From: Caprella mutica
Taxonomy: Eukaryota; Arthropoda; Malacostraca; Amphipoda; Caprellidae
Direction: 5' to 3'
Assembly: GCA_947561585.1 (NCBI GenBank)
Contig: CANNZV010000943.1
Location: 1 to 64,000 of the forward strand
DNA: 64,000 nt
Shown here: positions 1 to 12,296 of the stretch, piece by piece
How positions within the stretch are numbered: position 1 is the stretch's first letter
Layout: each line of letters begins with the position of its first letter
The notes under the pieces: model-generated
The model's input: only the letters and a program-made list of their open reading frames with translations
Database searches by the model: none
Told to the model about the DNA's origin: nothing
Program-made: the position numbers and the translations under genes

Positions 1-849
1 ATTCGTTCGGTCAGCTTTTTTTATATTTTTTAAAATCAATTAATTGTCCCATAGGCCTACATTGAAATTATTTAAATTAAATAGCATACCATTAGTACAA
101 AGTCATATGTACAATAACTTCAAATGTCATTTTTTCCACTCTTTGCTGGTAAATCGTGTTAGTTGTCATTAGATTTTACTTTAATGGAAAATAGGCCTCT
201 TACCGGTATGAGTTAAATAAAAAGAATTAACTCTACTATAGTGCATGAAATATACATTGTTTTTATGTGCATCACAATTAAATTGACCTATTTTTAAAAA
301 TAGCTAAAATCATGGTGGGCCATAGAAGAAAATGGTACCTACATTCCTAATAGTCCATGACTCAACCATAACTTTTCTGTTTGGGTAATAGTAAGAAAAA
401 TGTGAATCATAATAATTAAGTAAAATTTATCTTGAATTAATGCCGTCAATAATATAACCTTCCCGCATTCTGCGAAGGTAATAAATATATCTTTCCTAAC
501 CTAATAAAGATAAATTAGTAATGATAATATAATAGTAATGATAATCACTCAAATGATAATGATAATAGCTATCTACAATGCTATCTTCGCTATCTGCAAT
601 GACAATACCCTCCCTAGGACTAATTTAAGAAATGCCCCAGAAAGTCTCTACTCCCCATTCAAATGCACCATAAAGATATTAGAGAGTTTAATGGAGTTGT
701 GATTAGTTGAACCGCTTCCATTGGCAGACCCAACGCAAAGTCCAGCAGTTTCTAAAAGTTGCGTTGGCGCTTTACCAACGTACACACGTTGCGTGGTTGT
801 ACGGGGAAAAATAGGTCATAGCTATTGTTTAAATGATTAAGTCTGCATA
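1..849. other. AT-rich non-coding spacer with old repeat fragments
   Basis: No coding signal is visible. At 300-335 lies a single degenerate copy of the TGGTGGGCCATAGAAGA motif that forms the large arrays near 11 and 12.5 kb. At 456-480 there is a short inverted motif (ACCTTC...GAAGGT) around GCATTCTGC, related to the repeat at 15497-15640. The rest is unremarkable. Confidence 0.5.
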
Positions 850-970
850 GGGTTAGTTACTAGTTATCGCACGGCTCTACCATTTCGATCAGGTTAGAGA
901 GGTAATGATGATTTAACATCTATTTTAATTGGTATCCACGATACCTGTATGTAATTGGTATCATGGATAC
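850..970. mobile_element. Palindromic short element, GGTATC family (partial)
   Basis: The left arm starts GGGTTAGTTACTAGTTATCG and leads to two copies of a GGTATCC-GATACC motif at 931-970. The same arm-plus-core arrangement is complete at 35981-36193, so this looks like a half copy of that family. No coding capacity. Confidence 0.5.
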
Positions 971-1498
971 TAACTTAAATACAATATTATGTTATTTCAT
1001 ACATTTCCTATAGTTTCAATAACTTCATAACTGAGAAACCGTGATTTTTTTATATTAATAATTTTGTATGATTAATTATTAAAATCCCTTCAAGTTAAAA
1101 TATAGCCATGTCTCAGTTTTCATTAATTATATATTTTGTAACTTTAAATTAAAAATTAACATCCAAACTATAAAATAAGTATATAAATATAGATCAATTT
1201 TCTGAATAAATTACTAAAAAGTAAGGCATTGGCCATCATACGGTCGGCCTGCCGTTCACCTGCTGATCTGCTGCCCCATTTCGAACCTGACCTTCGGCCA
1301 AGACTTTTCTTTTGGTCTTCAAGTCACGTCTCAGGTTGCTACAATAGACCTGATGGATAATTGGCTTATAGTCAGTCAGCAAAACGATCGAGAAAAGGTC
1401 AATCATGAAACATATGACGACTCATTTTATACCATTATACTTGTATATAAAAATACTAATATTTATAGATTACGATATTGGATAAATTACTTAGAAGA

Positions 1499-1910
1499 GG
1501 TTAACTCTCGAAAAAGTTAACTCTCGAAAAAGCTAACTCTCGTAGCTAACGCAGTAGAAGTCCTCTATAATGAAATCATGTGTAGTGAATGTAGTGTCCT
1601 GAGTAAGGAAGTAGCCTCTATAGGGAACAAATTTTCTTCAGTCAGCCATGAATGGCCACCAGTTTCTAAAACTGAAGCAGATTAAAGAAAGTTTGTTCAC
1701 TATACAGGGTGCATCCTAACTCATTCACTATACATGAGTTCACTATAGAGGAGTTCAACTGTACAGTAAAACTCTACTGCACAGAAGAATAAACTCCTCT
1801 ATAGTGAAATCCTGTAAGAAAGTAGCTTCTATAGTAAACAAATTCTCTTTAGTCTGCCATAAATGGCCGTTATTTTGAAATTAGAAAATTTCAGATGGTT
1901 TTAATACTGA
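1499..1910. mobile_element. Pogo-like MITE, one near-complete copy and one adjoining half copy
   Basis: A copy runs from CAGTAGAAGTCCTCTATAAT at 1552 to GAGGAGTTCAACTG at 1761, followed by TA. Its arms carry GTAGTGTCCTGAGTAAGGAA-type sequence and meet in a centre of ATGGCC and related sequence. A second, truncated copy begins at about 1764 and runs to about 1880. Just before the element, 1499-1548 holds three 16-bp repeats of TTAACTCTCG. CAGT ends and TA flanks are typical of pogo/Tc1-class non-autonomous elements; this is inferred from the ends only. Confidence 0.6.
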
Positions 1911-4675
1911 ATCTAACTAACCAGAAGATTCTTCATTCCTACTCTCCCTAAAAACAAGTAACATCTCTGCCTGCACTTAAAGTGCGAAATGTACGAATTG
2001 TGAGAAGCAGTCACGGTCTGATCTCCCGGTGATTGACAAGCAGGAGGGGCTGTTTCTCATTAGGGAGTGCTACCGTAGCGGCGCTGGCGATGGCTTCGGT
2101 CGTCTCCGAAGTGTCTGTCTGCCCAAAGATTGATTACCACTTCACGTAATAATCCTAATGACTTCCAATGCAACATACATTAATGACTCTTTCCCCGAAT
2201 TTGCATATAAATTAAAGCCAAATTATACCTAGATGAATGAAGCATGCGTTCATTTTTAATTCATTAGTCGATATATGAAAGAGTTTATTATATTATTAGT
2301 TATAATAGAATAAAATTATATGTAAATTATATATCAATGAAGCATGTTCATTTATCTATTTGGTCAGTTAATTATCAATTCATATAAAAGCCTCTTATTA
2401 TTAATGTAATAAACTAACAAATTCAATCAAATAGACGGAAATTGAAGATCAAAGTCATACGATTTGATTACGTTTTGTAATATATATATATACAATATTT
2501 TCTGTAAACATTTAGTGAACATCAATCTATGACATTAGTAATTAGAAGTCTAAAGCAAAAAAAGAATCACCAACCAATCTCAGGGACAGTAATTCCCGTT
2601 ACAACAGAAGGAGAATCATTCCGGTAATTTGATATCTCCCCCCCCCCTTTAGATGCAAGAGTCTACGCATTTAATTCTGTTAAATATAATCTATTCGTAG
2701 ATTTGCATAATCTACCCCCTGGGATTGATTCATCTACTTGTAATCTACAACAAATAGGATTCACAATTGAGTTATCAACAAATTGATTTTACCTACTAAA
2801 TAAAAATAGGTACATATAATTCGAAGTCTTTTTGTAGGCCAGAGAATCAACTGTACGCCTATTTTTATCTAAAATCTTTCATATAAGAAACCTATAGAAT
2901 GATTAATAGTAATACCACGATCCAAAACTTCATAATATATGTCCACCTCAATATCTTCCGTCCAATTGGAACCAGATTACAAATTAGACTTTTCAAAAAA
3001 GAACTTCCGAAGTTGTCTTTGGCCCTCCATAACTTGGACATAACTTCTCCAGATTTAAATTGAAGCATCAGGATTTTGGGGAAAAATTGCTATGACAGCA
3101 AATTTGGTCTTTTCTTCACAAGTTAATTTTGAAGACAGTTGCCAGAATGATCGAATGATGGGAATTATGATCCAATTGGGTGATCTTAATTGATCGTCGA
3201 ATTTTGATCGATATTGAAGTTTCCTCTTAAAACGATGGGTCGATGAATATTCTTCCCTTACTAATGTGAAACATTCAATGCAGATCTTCCAAAATTATCA
3301 AAAATAGGAGCAGTCCATCCTGAGACCGATTCGAATTCTCTGTACCTGTTTTTAATAATTCGTTCAACATTTAATAATGGAAAAAAGGTTCCGTGAAAAG
3401 GCGGGCTGAACCAAAACCATATCTCAAAATATATTTACAAATATACACTATAATAAACCATCGAAATATCACTCAGCCTGCGGCACAATTTACGAATGAT
3501 CTGATTTTCCTCATGTAATATGCAAGTAGAGTACACAGAAGTAACGAAATGAATGAAGTATAGGTGGAAGTGGCAGAAAGCATCACTGCGCGTTGTTCCC
3601 TTAATGGAGGGCTCTATTCTACCTCCAATTTGCCACTTGATTGCTCATTACGTCGCTCATTCCATATACAATGAAGGCTTCAGCTCAGAGCGAAGAAGCG
3701 TTTGCTTGCAAAGTCTCTTAGCGTTCTTTTCAATCTCATCTCCTAACTTTAATGAGAGCCTTTCAAAACTCCCTCAAACTGAGAAAAAAAGAAAATTATT
3801 ACCTCGCACTCGTCTGTCTTCCGAATAGCCTGTCGTGAGACCCAAAATTGTTTGTCGATCCAAAATTAAATAACAAAATACAATATACCTACTTGAGAAA
3901 CTCTTTATAAACTCTCATTCGAATTATCAGAGTTGAGGATAAATCCATTCGATTTTCGTCACTTGTTGTCAAGTCGGTGGATGGGAGTAAAATTTGATCT
4001 CATCGGCTGCTCATGAGATTTAGATTGGTTGCTTTATTGCTCATCCAAAGGCGCTGCAATTTGATGGATTTGCCCAGCAGATTATTGGTGCTCGGCGGTA
4101 GGTGAGGTTTATAGAGTTTTATCCCCAAGTTAAATTGATGTGCAGCGGCAACCAATATATCCATGTATGTACCTACCTGCAGTGGATGGCAGCTAGGCGA
4201 GAGTAAATATCGGACACTCGATAATTTGGAAAATGGAGTTTGTGTGGAAAAGGAAAGAGTTCAAGGGAAAATGATTGAGATTTACTTAAGAGGTAGATGT
4301 GAAATTTAAAGGACTTACGAAACTGTTTAACTTTATTTTTCGCATGAATTTTCTAGTCTAAATTGATGAAATGTTTTTCTATTGATTTTCTTCAAAGCTA
4401 ACATTTTAAACATTGTCAAGTACTGTATATTACACAAACTTTCTGTAACGATTGAAATAACTTTTAGAATGAATTAGGATAAACCGTATGCGACTGCTAA
4501 AATGAAATATTAGTATATGCTATAATTACAGCAATTTTGCTTTAAAAGCAATTAAGCTGGCAAATGCAAAACATCAAATGGATAGGTATCTGAAAAAAAT
4601 ATCTATATCTATATATTAGTATGATAGCGTATATGTAAGTGTATGTCGCTTACTGTAGTAATAAATGGTTTGTAA
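1911..4675. other. Non-coding spacer, no supportable gene
   Basis: Mostly AT-rich. A more GC-balanced island lies at 1980-2140. A 91-codon open frame at 3553-3828 has no recognisable domain or splice context. A poly-C run sits near 2638-2647. I see no gene here. Confidence 0.45.
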
Positions 4676-4856
4676 GTGAGGTGGGGGAAGTGTAGGTGGG
4701 GGAAGAGGAGTTGGGGGGAGTGAAGGTGGGGGGAGAGAAGGTGGGAGAAGTGAAGGTGGGGGAAGTGAAGGTGGGGGAAGTGAAGGTGGGGGAAGTGAAG
4801 GTGGGGGAAGTGAAGGTGGTGGAAGTGAAGGAGGGGGAAGTGTAGCTAGGTAAACT
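4676..4856. repeat. 15-bp G-rich minisatellite, about 12 copies
   Basis: Tandem units of GGTGGGGGAAGTGAA, with substitutions mainly in the first and last units. The strand is purine-only over most of its length, so it could form triplex or G-rich structures. Confidence 0.9.
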
Positions 4857-5967
4857 GTTGAGCTAAAGTATAACTCAGTTTAGGTAAAATGTTGCATGTT
4901 GATAATATTCAATGGATGAAATAAACTGTAGCTAATTGAATAATTTATAACAGTGAATTTATTCTCCATAATTATACTGTTTGAACGTCTAATACGTTGA
5001 TTTTTGTCCATTTTCCAGAAGGTCCAGCTATGTAGTATAACTAGTATTCACTAATTACCATAAATAACTATTTGATGTTTTCCATTGGACAAATTCATTA
5101 GATTGATTATATTCGAAATTCATTAGATTGATTATATTCGAAAAGGTCGTCCAAATAAAATTTTGTATACACATTACGGCTGGTGAAAAAACATCCAAAC
5201 TGAAATTATATTATATATGCAACAGTGCCTATTAGCCCAGGTTACCTTTGTTTATCAGGGCGACATTGTCCCAATATTGCATTAACACTGGAACATTATC
5301 GGCCAATGAAACAATGCTACCCGTTAGAAAACAAAGAAATATAGTTAGTTCAAATGCCTTTTTCTTGGAATACATTGACAACTATTCAACAGATTTCAAT
5401 AGTCATTTAAATTTTCCTAATCATGATACATCAAAACATCAAATTGCTACAAGTACAAATATCCACCCTTCCAGGTCCCCGAACATAAACATCCGAAAAT
5501 TGATATCGCGGGTTACCGAACATCTGGTCGCCCTCTCCTATTTTTTCGTCTGTTCGAAGATAGCAAACGGGTTTTTATGAATGTTTTGATGAGATTCATC
5601 TAGTATAACTTGGTCTAAAATTTACGACCTTCGCAAAAGAGGCACGCGAAAACTTTTCTAATCAGTCCAATAAGGCAAATTTGTTGGAAGAACCTGCCTG
5701 CATCTTCTTGGGGTGGTGTTTGGCTAGGCTGAGCACGTCCTCGAGAACGCAAAGAAGTTGGGCATCTGTGTCAATAAGAGGAGCATCATTCAAAACTGCG
5801 CTCAAAGAAGATGTGTTTCTTAGTGGAGATGTATGGCGGTGTATCGGGGGAAACAAGTACAGTTAGGACATATTCAGCATACTAGTGCTCCCCGCCTGTG
5901 AAAACTAACCAGTTTATCGGCTAATCACTTATGTTTGGACATATTTGGCACACTCTTCATCGAAATC
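4857..5967. other. Non-coding spacer with a short direct repeat
   Basis: A roughly 25-bp direct repeat (ATTCATTAGATTGATTATAT) sits at 5095-5142. At 5254-5310 there is a fragment with ACATTGTCCCAATATTGC, related to the repeats at 8098-8280 and 28410-28500. A 110-codon frame at 5248-5580 covers this repeat and is not recognisable as a protein. Confidence 0.4.
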
Positions 5968-6172
5968 TTGTACAGTGAATGTAGTGTCCTGATTAAGGAA
6001 GTAGACTTTATAGTGAACAAATTTTCTTAAGTCTGCCCTAAAATGGCCATTGGTTTCCTGAAATAGATGAACATTTTATGGCCTTCTAAGATTTTGTTCA
6101 CTATAGAGGCTACTTCCTTACTCAGGACACTATATTCACTATACATGATTTCATTATAAAGAAGTGCAACTG
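5968..6172. mobile_element. Pogo-like MITE copy
   Basis: The left side starts inside the arm (ACAGTGAATGTAGTGTCCTG). The right side ends GAAGTGCAACTG followed by TA. The two arms are inverted copies around an ATGGCC...GGCC centre at about 6040-6080. It belongs with the elements at 1552-1761 and 33634-34153. Confidence 0.65.
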
Positions 6173-6965
6173 TATATGATCATAATTTGAATTTATTTCC
6201 CATAACGCCAATCATCATCTTCAATCTTCTTCATCACTCAGTTCCGTTTTATAATTCTCTACTACCCAAACCCCCTCCCCCCAATCTAGAAAGGGGGGGG
6301 GGGGTGCCAAGTCTGTATTTTGGTCTCATTTCTTTCATAGAATTTGAAGCGTAAGTGAGGCGATACAAAAGGCCAAGAGAAAAATGGTTTCCTCAAACAA
6401 AGGAACTGGAAAACAAGTTCATCACTCATTCCTCTTCTTGATGGACGGTCAGAAATTGAAAGAACGGCAGTAGCCAAAATCATCATCAGGAAGCAATCGA
6501 ATTGCTGGCTAGATTGTTTGGAAGAATTAATTTTAAAGATGAGATTGATGGGATTTTTCTTTCATTATATTTCTATTAAAAGAAGAAAGTGTTCGAAACT
6601 TTGTACCATTTAATAGAGAATAGGTGAATTAATTAATTCAATCTTGACCCGATATCGGGTCACTGTTCATTTCACATAATGAATAAAGATTAACTTTATG
6701 TTTAAAATATCTAAGAAATAGTATTTTTAAGCGATATTTTTTAATTAAAAGCACGAGTTATGACATTATAGCCTTAATCACTATTTGATTATTTTTTTAA
6801 ACTTTTTCTTATGTTAAAATGATTGATGGCACTGCGAGTAAAATCCTAAAGTTCAGTGAGACTTAAAAATGAATGGTCATTTTGACCCGATGTGAGATAA
6901 ATTTGACTTCGCTCGGTTCAAATTGACTTGATAAAGAGGATCAGAAAGTAACGATTGTATTGACC
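6173..6965. other. Spacer with homopolymer G tract
   Basis: A run of G begins at 6293 and spans about 12 bases. A C-rich stretch lies at 6269-6282. No gene is visible; the 66-codon minus-strand frame at 6286-6486 has no recognisable features. Confidence 0.4.
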
Positions 6966-7145
6966 CGAGAGAGAGAGAGAGAGAGGTATGGTGGGCCCAT
7001 GGAAGGTTTAGAAATCACCTGGATAATCTTTTCTGGCACCACCATAACTCTCTCTCTTAATCTTCTCTGGCCCCACCATAACTTTCTCTCTTAATCTTCT
7101 ATGGCCCCACCATAACTTTCTCTTTTTATCTTCTATGGATCTACA
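6966..7145. repeat. (GA)n plus short run of the GGCCCCACCAT repeat
   Basis: A GA dinucleotide run at about 6967-6986 is followed by ATGGTGGGCCCATGG. After that come about three inverted units of TCTTCTATGGCCCCACCATA. This is a small version of the arrays at 10556-11480 and 12297-13005, with the monomer in both orientations. Confidence 0.7.
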
Positions 7146-8097
7146 ATAAAACTATTTTTAAGTATACAGAAATTAGGCTGAACTGATTTATTTAATTTAT
7201 TTAAAAAAAATATTTTTCAATTTTATTTGTAAGGCAATGATTGGACGTACAGAATTTCCTTTTACTGAAGACCACGGATTATGAGCCAATTTTTCGAATG
7301 CCTATATTTTTATCCTCAGAAATATCTGGATAAGGGATATTAAATAATTGTTTTCAAAAATGATAAATGATTATGAAGTTATAAAAAATATATTCACTGT
7401 GTAATAATCGATTGCATATAATCATTGGATTAATTTTGACTAGCTATGCCATGATTCCTCAAGATTGTCATTCGAAATAAGTACAAACTACTGAAAATGA
7501 ACTAAATTCACGATGAATTTTCTTGTTCTTATTGCAAATAGTTATGACTATTGAAAAAAATGAAAACCCTATTAATGGTGGTATATAATTCTTATCAAAC
7601 TAATTACAACGAAAATTATAATCAATGATAATAAAAGACCATCTATCTATCACAATAAATGATTAGACTAAAATACAATAGTAATTTATAATAAATTCAT
7701 GCACTTTCTCATGTTTTGTCGGACATTTTTGACAAATAGTCACACCAGTCATGTACGATTAATATTTACTTCTTCCTGTTTTAAATTGAAAAGGTTGTCT
7801 TATGAAAAAATATATACATATTCAATTTAACCGATACTAATTCACAAACTACCGGTTTAAATCTTTCCGATTGGCCATACATCAGTCTCGCATTCTCTCT
7901 GCTCTGGAAAACACGTCTGATGTTGTTGAGGGGTTTCTCTCGCTCGCGGGGGGGGGGGGGGTTGTTTTGACGAATAGGAGCGTTCCCGTAAGTAGGATTA
8001 ATGACTGACGTGAAGCCCCATCTTGGAGTCAACAAATTTTTCATGTGAAATAATAAAGTCACATTTTATTAAGGAATGAGGTTTGGTATATCTTGGC
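7146..8097. other. AT-rich spacer
   Basis: No gene visible. A G homopolymer of about 12 bases lies at 7949-7961. The 93-codon minus frame across it has no recognisable domain. Confidence 0.4.
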
Positions 8098-8275
8098 ACA
8101 ACATTGTACCAATATTGTAACCATCGCAGGGTAGTAGAATGACAATATCGGGGCAATGTTGTACCTATATTGTAGCCATCGCAGAGTAGTATAATGACAA
8201 TATCGGGGCAATGTTGTACCTATATTGTAGCCATTGCAGGGTAGGATAATGACAATATCGGGGCAATGTTGTCAC
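8098..8275. repeat. 55-bp tandem repeat, three copies
   Basis: Units containing GCAATGTTGTACCTATATTG start every 55 bp (GTACC at 8106, 8161 and 8216). Short relatives with the same ACATTGT and CAATATTG core occur near 5260 and 28460, suggesting a dispersed family that has expanded locally here. Confidence 0.85.
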
Positions 8276-9339
8276 AAGAAATCTTACTACCTGGTAAACT
8301 TTTTATAATTTTAATGTGATCATTATCTGATAAATGAATTTAATCATGCATTAATTTTTCATTCTACTTTAATAATGAAATCCGTACCATTGCCAAAATC
8401 CAAATTTATCCCTTTTATAGGAAATAATTAACAGTTCACTATATTCTCCACTAATCTTTAAATATATAAATTGATAATTTTACGGAGATCATTTATTGAT
8501 TCGCGTGAAATGACAAAAAAAAATTCTCAAAATTGTAGATAACTCCTTCACCATTTATATGTCTTCCAATTGATAAACTTTAGCGTTAATTACTAACTCT
8601 TAGAATCTATTGGCAATATTTACATTTCTGTCTTCCTTTTCAAATCTGTCATCTTCTACTCTTCCTCTTCCTCAATTTACACTTCTCCATTTTAATCTTT
8701 TTTTTCTGGAGGAGTTAGAAACGACGACGATCAGTCTTTACCATTCTGAATTCACATTAGAAACTTCTAACTGTTAAAAGAGTGCCTAATTACTCAGGAG
8801 AGTAAACCTATCGTGGACTTTTAGTTGACGGTCACTGCACCCTTCTTTCCAAAACTTGAAACCCAGTCCACTGATTTAGAACGGGTGGATCGACTATTAC
8901 TATCCCTTTTTACGGGGATATTTCTGTTGTATTTTCTCCCAAAATATCAAATTTCAAATATCACCATCAGTACCGTTTTGTAGCGTATGTCCGACAAAAA
9001 ATCTTAGACAATAAATATTCAAAATTTATGATCAAAATATGATTGATTTTTAATCCAACAATTTATTTTCGTAGGTAGATGATCTTTTTATCATCGATTA
9101 AAATCACCAATTGAAGCTCAACGATAAGCGATGGCAAATTCACAACTGGGTACATTTCCTTCTTCAAACTTAAAAGAAGGAAGAAGTTGGAAGTGAGAAA
9201 ATTGTCTCGCGATGTCAACTTGAGTGAATAAATGCATGGATTGTCTTTGGATTAGTTAGTCCGATATATAATCCTGAGTCCAATGGAATGGAAAATGGTT
9301 CAATGGAAGTGGAAATCTTCGCAAAATGAAAAAAAAGTC
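8276..9339. other. AT-rich spacer
   Basis: No coding or structural signal that I can support. Confidence 0.4.
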
Positions 9340-9445
9340 ACTGAAGTGACTCGAGTCATTGCAGTGTCACTGCAGTGACTTGAGTCATTGTATTGTCACT
9401 GCAGTAACAATACAATGACTCAAGTCACTGCAGTTATTTCACGGT
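9340..9445. repeat. Inverted repeat built from GTCACTGCAGTGAC motifs
   Basis: Several overlapping palindromes of CACTGCAGTG and GACTCAAGTC type. The longest pair is GTGACTTGAGTCATTGTATT and its complement, about 12 bp apart around 9376-9430. Transcribed, it would fold as a hairpin. Confidence 0.75.
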
Positions 9446-10189
9446 TGCACGCAGTCACAACACAGATAATGTTTGTTAAAGTGACTATAGCCACCCCATG
9501 TAAGACTATAGAAGTATAGATATGATCTAACTGAGTAGAATGGAAAACTGCCTGAAAAGTATATATATATTGGTATAGACCAATACTTATTGATGTCTTT
9601 TTAGAATAAAGGGAAATAATTTAGTACTCTTTTATAACCCAATTTGATAGTTAATTTATACATGTATGTTATGATATATAATTTATATATTATGATATGC
9701 AATTCAATGGTATATTTATATATTTTGATATATAGTTTGATAGTTGATTTATATAAAAATTACTAGCACAAATATCCTATTGAAATTTCAATTCGGTGTA
9801 TAATTCGCCTTAGGCAATCGTATAACTCTGCAGTAAAGAATTAAAAAAAAAACACATAAAATGAGACAGCTGTCAAACTCAATCTATATAAAATCAAATA
9901 AAAACCCAATAAAGTGGAACCGTTTCCCTAAAATTTCGATAACTTGGCAGCAGATGTGCTTTTTGTTCCATTTTTCACACCAAGTACATATGACAACAAA
10001 CGCTATTGTCGGCTTGTTGTGATGATAAACTAACTATTGGTGGCTAAAAGCTCTATAGAAACTTGGGAAGCGTCCATTAGAATATGACACCGAAACGGTA
10101 TAAACGAAAAGAAAAAAAGTGTCTAACCAAACCTATAAAACCAAAGAGAAAATGCGGTAATGGATACAACTGATATATTCGTGAATATT
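9446..10189. other. AT-rich spacer
   Basis: Contains TA-rich degenerate repeats with TATGATATATAATTTATA-type units at about 9660-9760. No gene visible. Confidence 0.4.
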
Positions 10190-10548
10190 GGATTTTAATT
10201 CTTGGATATCAAGTAAATATCCCAGGCGAGGAGGATTTGTAGACCAAGTGTTGTCTAACAGGGCTTGATTTTTTTTATTCAATGTGCAGATTGGTATTAG
10301 TTTTGATTATTTTTGTAAATTTAATGATTCCGTATATTTTTAGATCTCAATAAACTTGTCATTATCATCATCATTTACTCCTGGGATATTAAGGGAATAA
10401 CCTAAAGAAGAAAGATTTGTTCCTGGAATATTATGGGGAATATCCTAAACAAGAAGTATGTGTTCCTGGGATATTAAAGGAATATCCTAATCAAGAAGAA
10501 CTGATTTTTAGGTTTCCATAATATCCCAGGAATAAATCCTTGCCACGG
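10190..10548. repeat. Approximately 42-bp repeat, about three copies, with inverted outer copy
   Basis: CCTGGGATATTA...GGAATATCCTAA units begin at about 10380, 10421 and 10464. An inverted copy (CATAATATCCCAGGAATAAA) closes the block at about 10515. A related ATATCCCAGG lies at about 10210. The AATAAA plus ATCATCATCAT stretch at 10346-10376 resembles a retroelement 3' tail, but no coding part is attached. Confidence 0.55.
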
Positions 10549-10555
10549 ATATAAA

Positions 10556-11480
10556 GTGGTGTACTCTCCTAATCTTCTATGGCCCTACAATAACTCCCCT
10601 CTTAATCTCGTATGACCCCATCATATCTTCCCCTCTTATTCTTCTATTGCCCCTTCATAACTTTCTCTCTCAATCTTCTATTGCCCCACCATAACTTTCT
10701 CTCTCAATCTTCTATGGCACCACCATAACTTTCTCTCTCAATCTTCTATGGCCCCACCATAACTTTCTCTCTCAATCTTCTATGGCACCACCATAACTTT
10801 CTCTCTCAATCTTCTATGGCCCCACCATAACTTTCTCTCTCAATCTTTTATGGCCCCACCATAACTTTCTCTCTCAATCTTCTATTGCCCCACCATAACT
10901 TTCTCTCTCAATCTTCTATGGCCCCACCATAACTTTCTCTCTCAATCTTCTATTGTCCCACCATAACTTTCTCTCTCAATCTTCTATGGCCCCACCATAA
11001 CTTTCTCTCTCAATCTTCTATGGCCCCACCATAACTTTCTCTCTCAATCTTCTATTGCCCCACCATAACTTTCTCTCTCAATCTTCTATGGCCCCACCAT
11101 AACTTTCTCTCTCAATCTTCTATTGTCCCACCATAACTTTCTCTCTCAATCTTCTATGGCCCCACCATAACTTTCTCTCTCAATCTTCTATGGCCCCACC
11201 ATAACTTTCTCTCTCAATCTCCTATTGCCCACCATAACTTTCTCTCTCAATCTTCTATGGCCCCACCATAACTTTCTCTCTCAATCTTCTATGGCCCCAC
11301 CATAATTTTCTCTCTCGATCTCCTATTGCCCACCATAACTTTCTTTCTCAATCTTCTATGGCCCCACCATAATTTTCTCTCTCGATCTCCTATTGCCCAC
11401 CATAAGTTTCTCTCTCAATCTTCTATTGCCCACCATAACTTTCTCTCTCAATCTCCTATAGCCCCACCATAACTTTCTAC
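10556..11480. repeat. 34-bp satellite array, about 27 copies
   Basis: The monomer contains TCTCTCTCAATCTTCTATGG followed by CCCCACCATAACTT. Units vary by a few substitutions (CCCC to TCCC or CACC) and one-base deletions near the right end. The monomer is the reverse complement of the one at 12297-13005, so the two arrays face each other. Confidence 0.95.
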
Positions 11481-12296
11481 GTGGGTCAATCGGACACACG
11501 ACTGTTTCTCTGCGAAAACTATCGGACATGCATACGATGCACAATCAATGGACCGTTTTGCCAAACTTTTCCAAAGAATATTACCGTTCAATACCTCTTG
11601 ATTTTTATTGTCGAACTTTGGACCGTTTCAATGAATTCATCCAGTGGCGGGGTACACATTTTGCTCAATCAAACATTTCGTGTGCATGCTTGGATTCCTA
11701 TGAAAGCGTTCATGAATCTTAATTGACGGAGTAATTAGAGCAGTTACCTTGCGCTAGACCTTTCACTGCTAAAAATATACTAAATTGAGCATAATTGTTA
11801 TATATTCAGTTATTAAATAAATGCTATTTTCAAGCAGTTCCGTATTTACATATCAGGTAAAAAAAACATTTACGAATTTGTTTGGGTAAGTCCTGAGTTA
11901 TTGAACAGTTTCAAGTTTCTGATCATACGATTATAACAGTTATGTAATGTTTACAATTTTATTCGTAATTTTAAAAGGTATCCATGATACTGCAGGTAAC
12001 AATTAAAAGGACGAGCTAAAATAATATTATTATAAATTTTATCGATATGATCGAAAATGTCAATCTGTTCGATAATTAGGGACTTAATTGCTCTCGTGAT
12101 CGTAGGGATAAAATATTATAGTGGGCCAATAGGAGATCAAAGAGGAACCCAACCATATCTTCCGTGGCCCCACCATAACATTTATTGTGTTATGTAAAAC
12201 TGTCGAACTATTTTTAAAGCATACAACTAACAAAAATCATCAAGTTTTTAAATTCAAACAATTATTTGATGTGTCAATTAGTTTGTTCGAATTGAG
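11481..12296. mobile_element. Spacer between the inverted 34/32-bp arrays, with nested palindromic element
   Basis: About 800 bp of mostly unique DNA lies between two oppositely oriented arrays of related monomer. The arrangement suggests an element whose terminal repeats have become satellites. Inside it, 11884-12082 is a palindromic short element: left end GGGTAAGTCCTGAGTTATTG, centre GGTATCCATGATACTGCAGG at 11977, right end CGATAATTAGGGAC. Small open frames here are not recognisable. Confidence 0.5.

Noticed and set aside
3553..3828. 91-codon plus-strand frame
   Set aside because: No recognisable domain, no splice or start context, and a length expected by chance in 64 kb.
5248..5580. 110-codon plus-strand frame
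   Set aside because: Begins within a dispersed repeat fragment; the composition is that of AT-rich spacer and no domain is visible.
10340..10380. AATAAACTTGTCATTATCATCATCAT as a gene 3' end
   Set aside because: Could be a polyadenylation region or retroelement tail, but no coding sequence leads into it.
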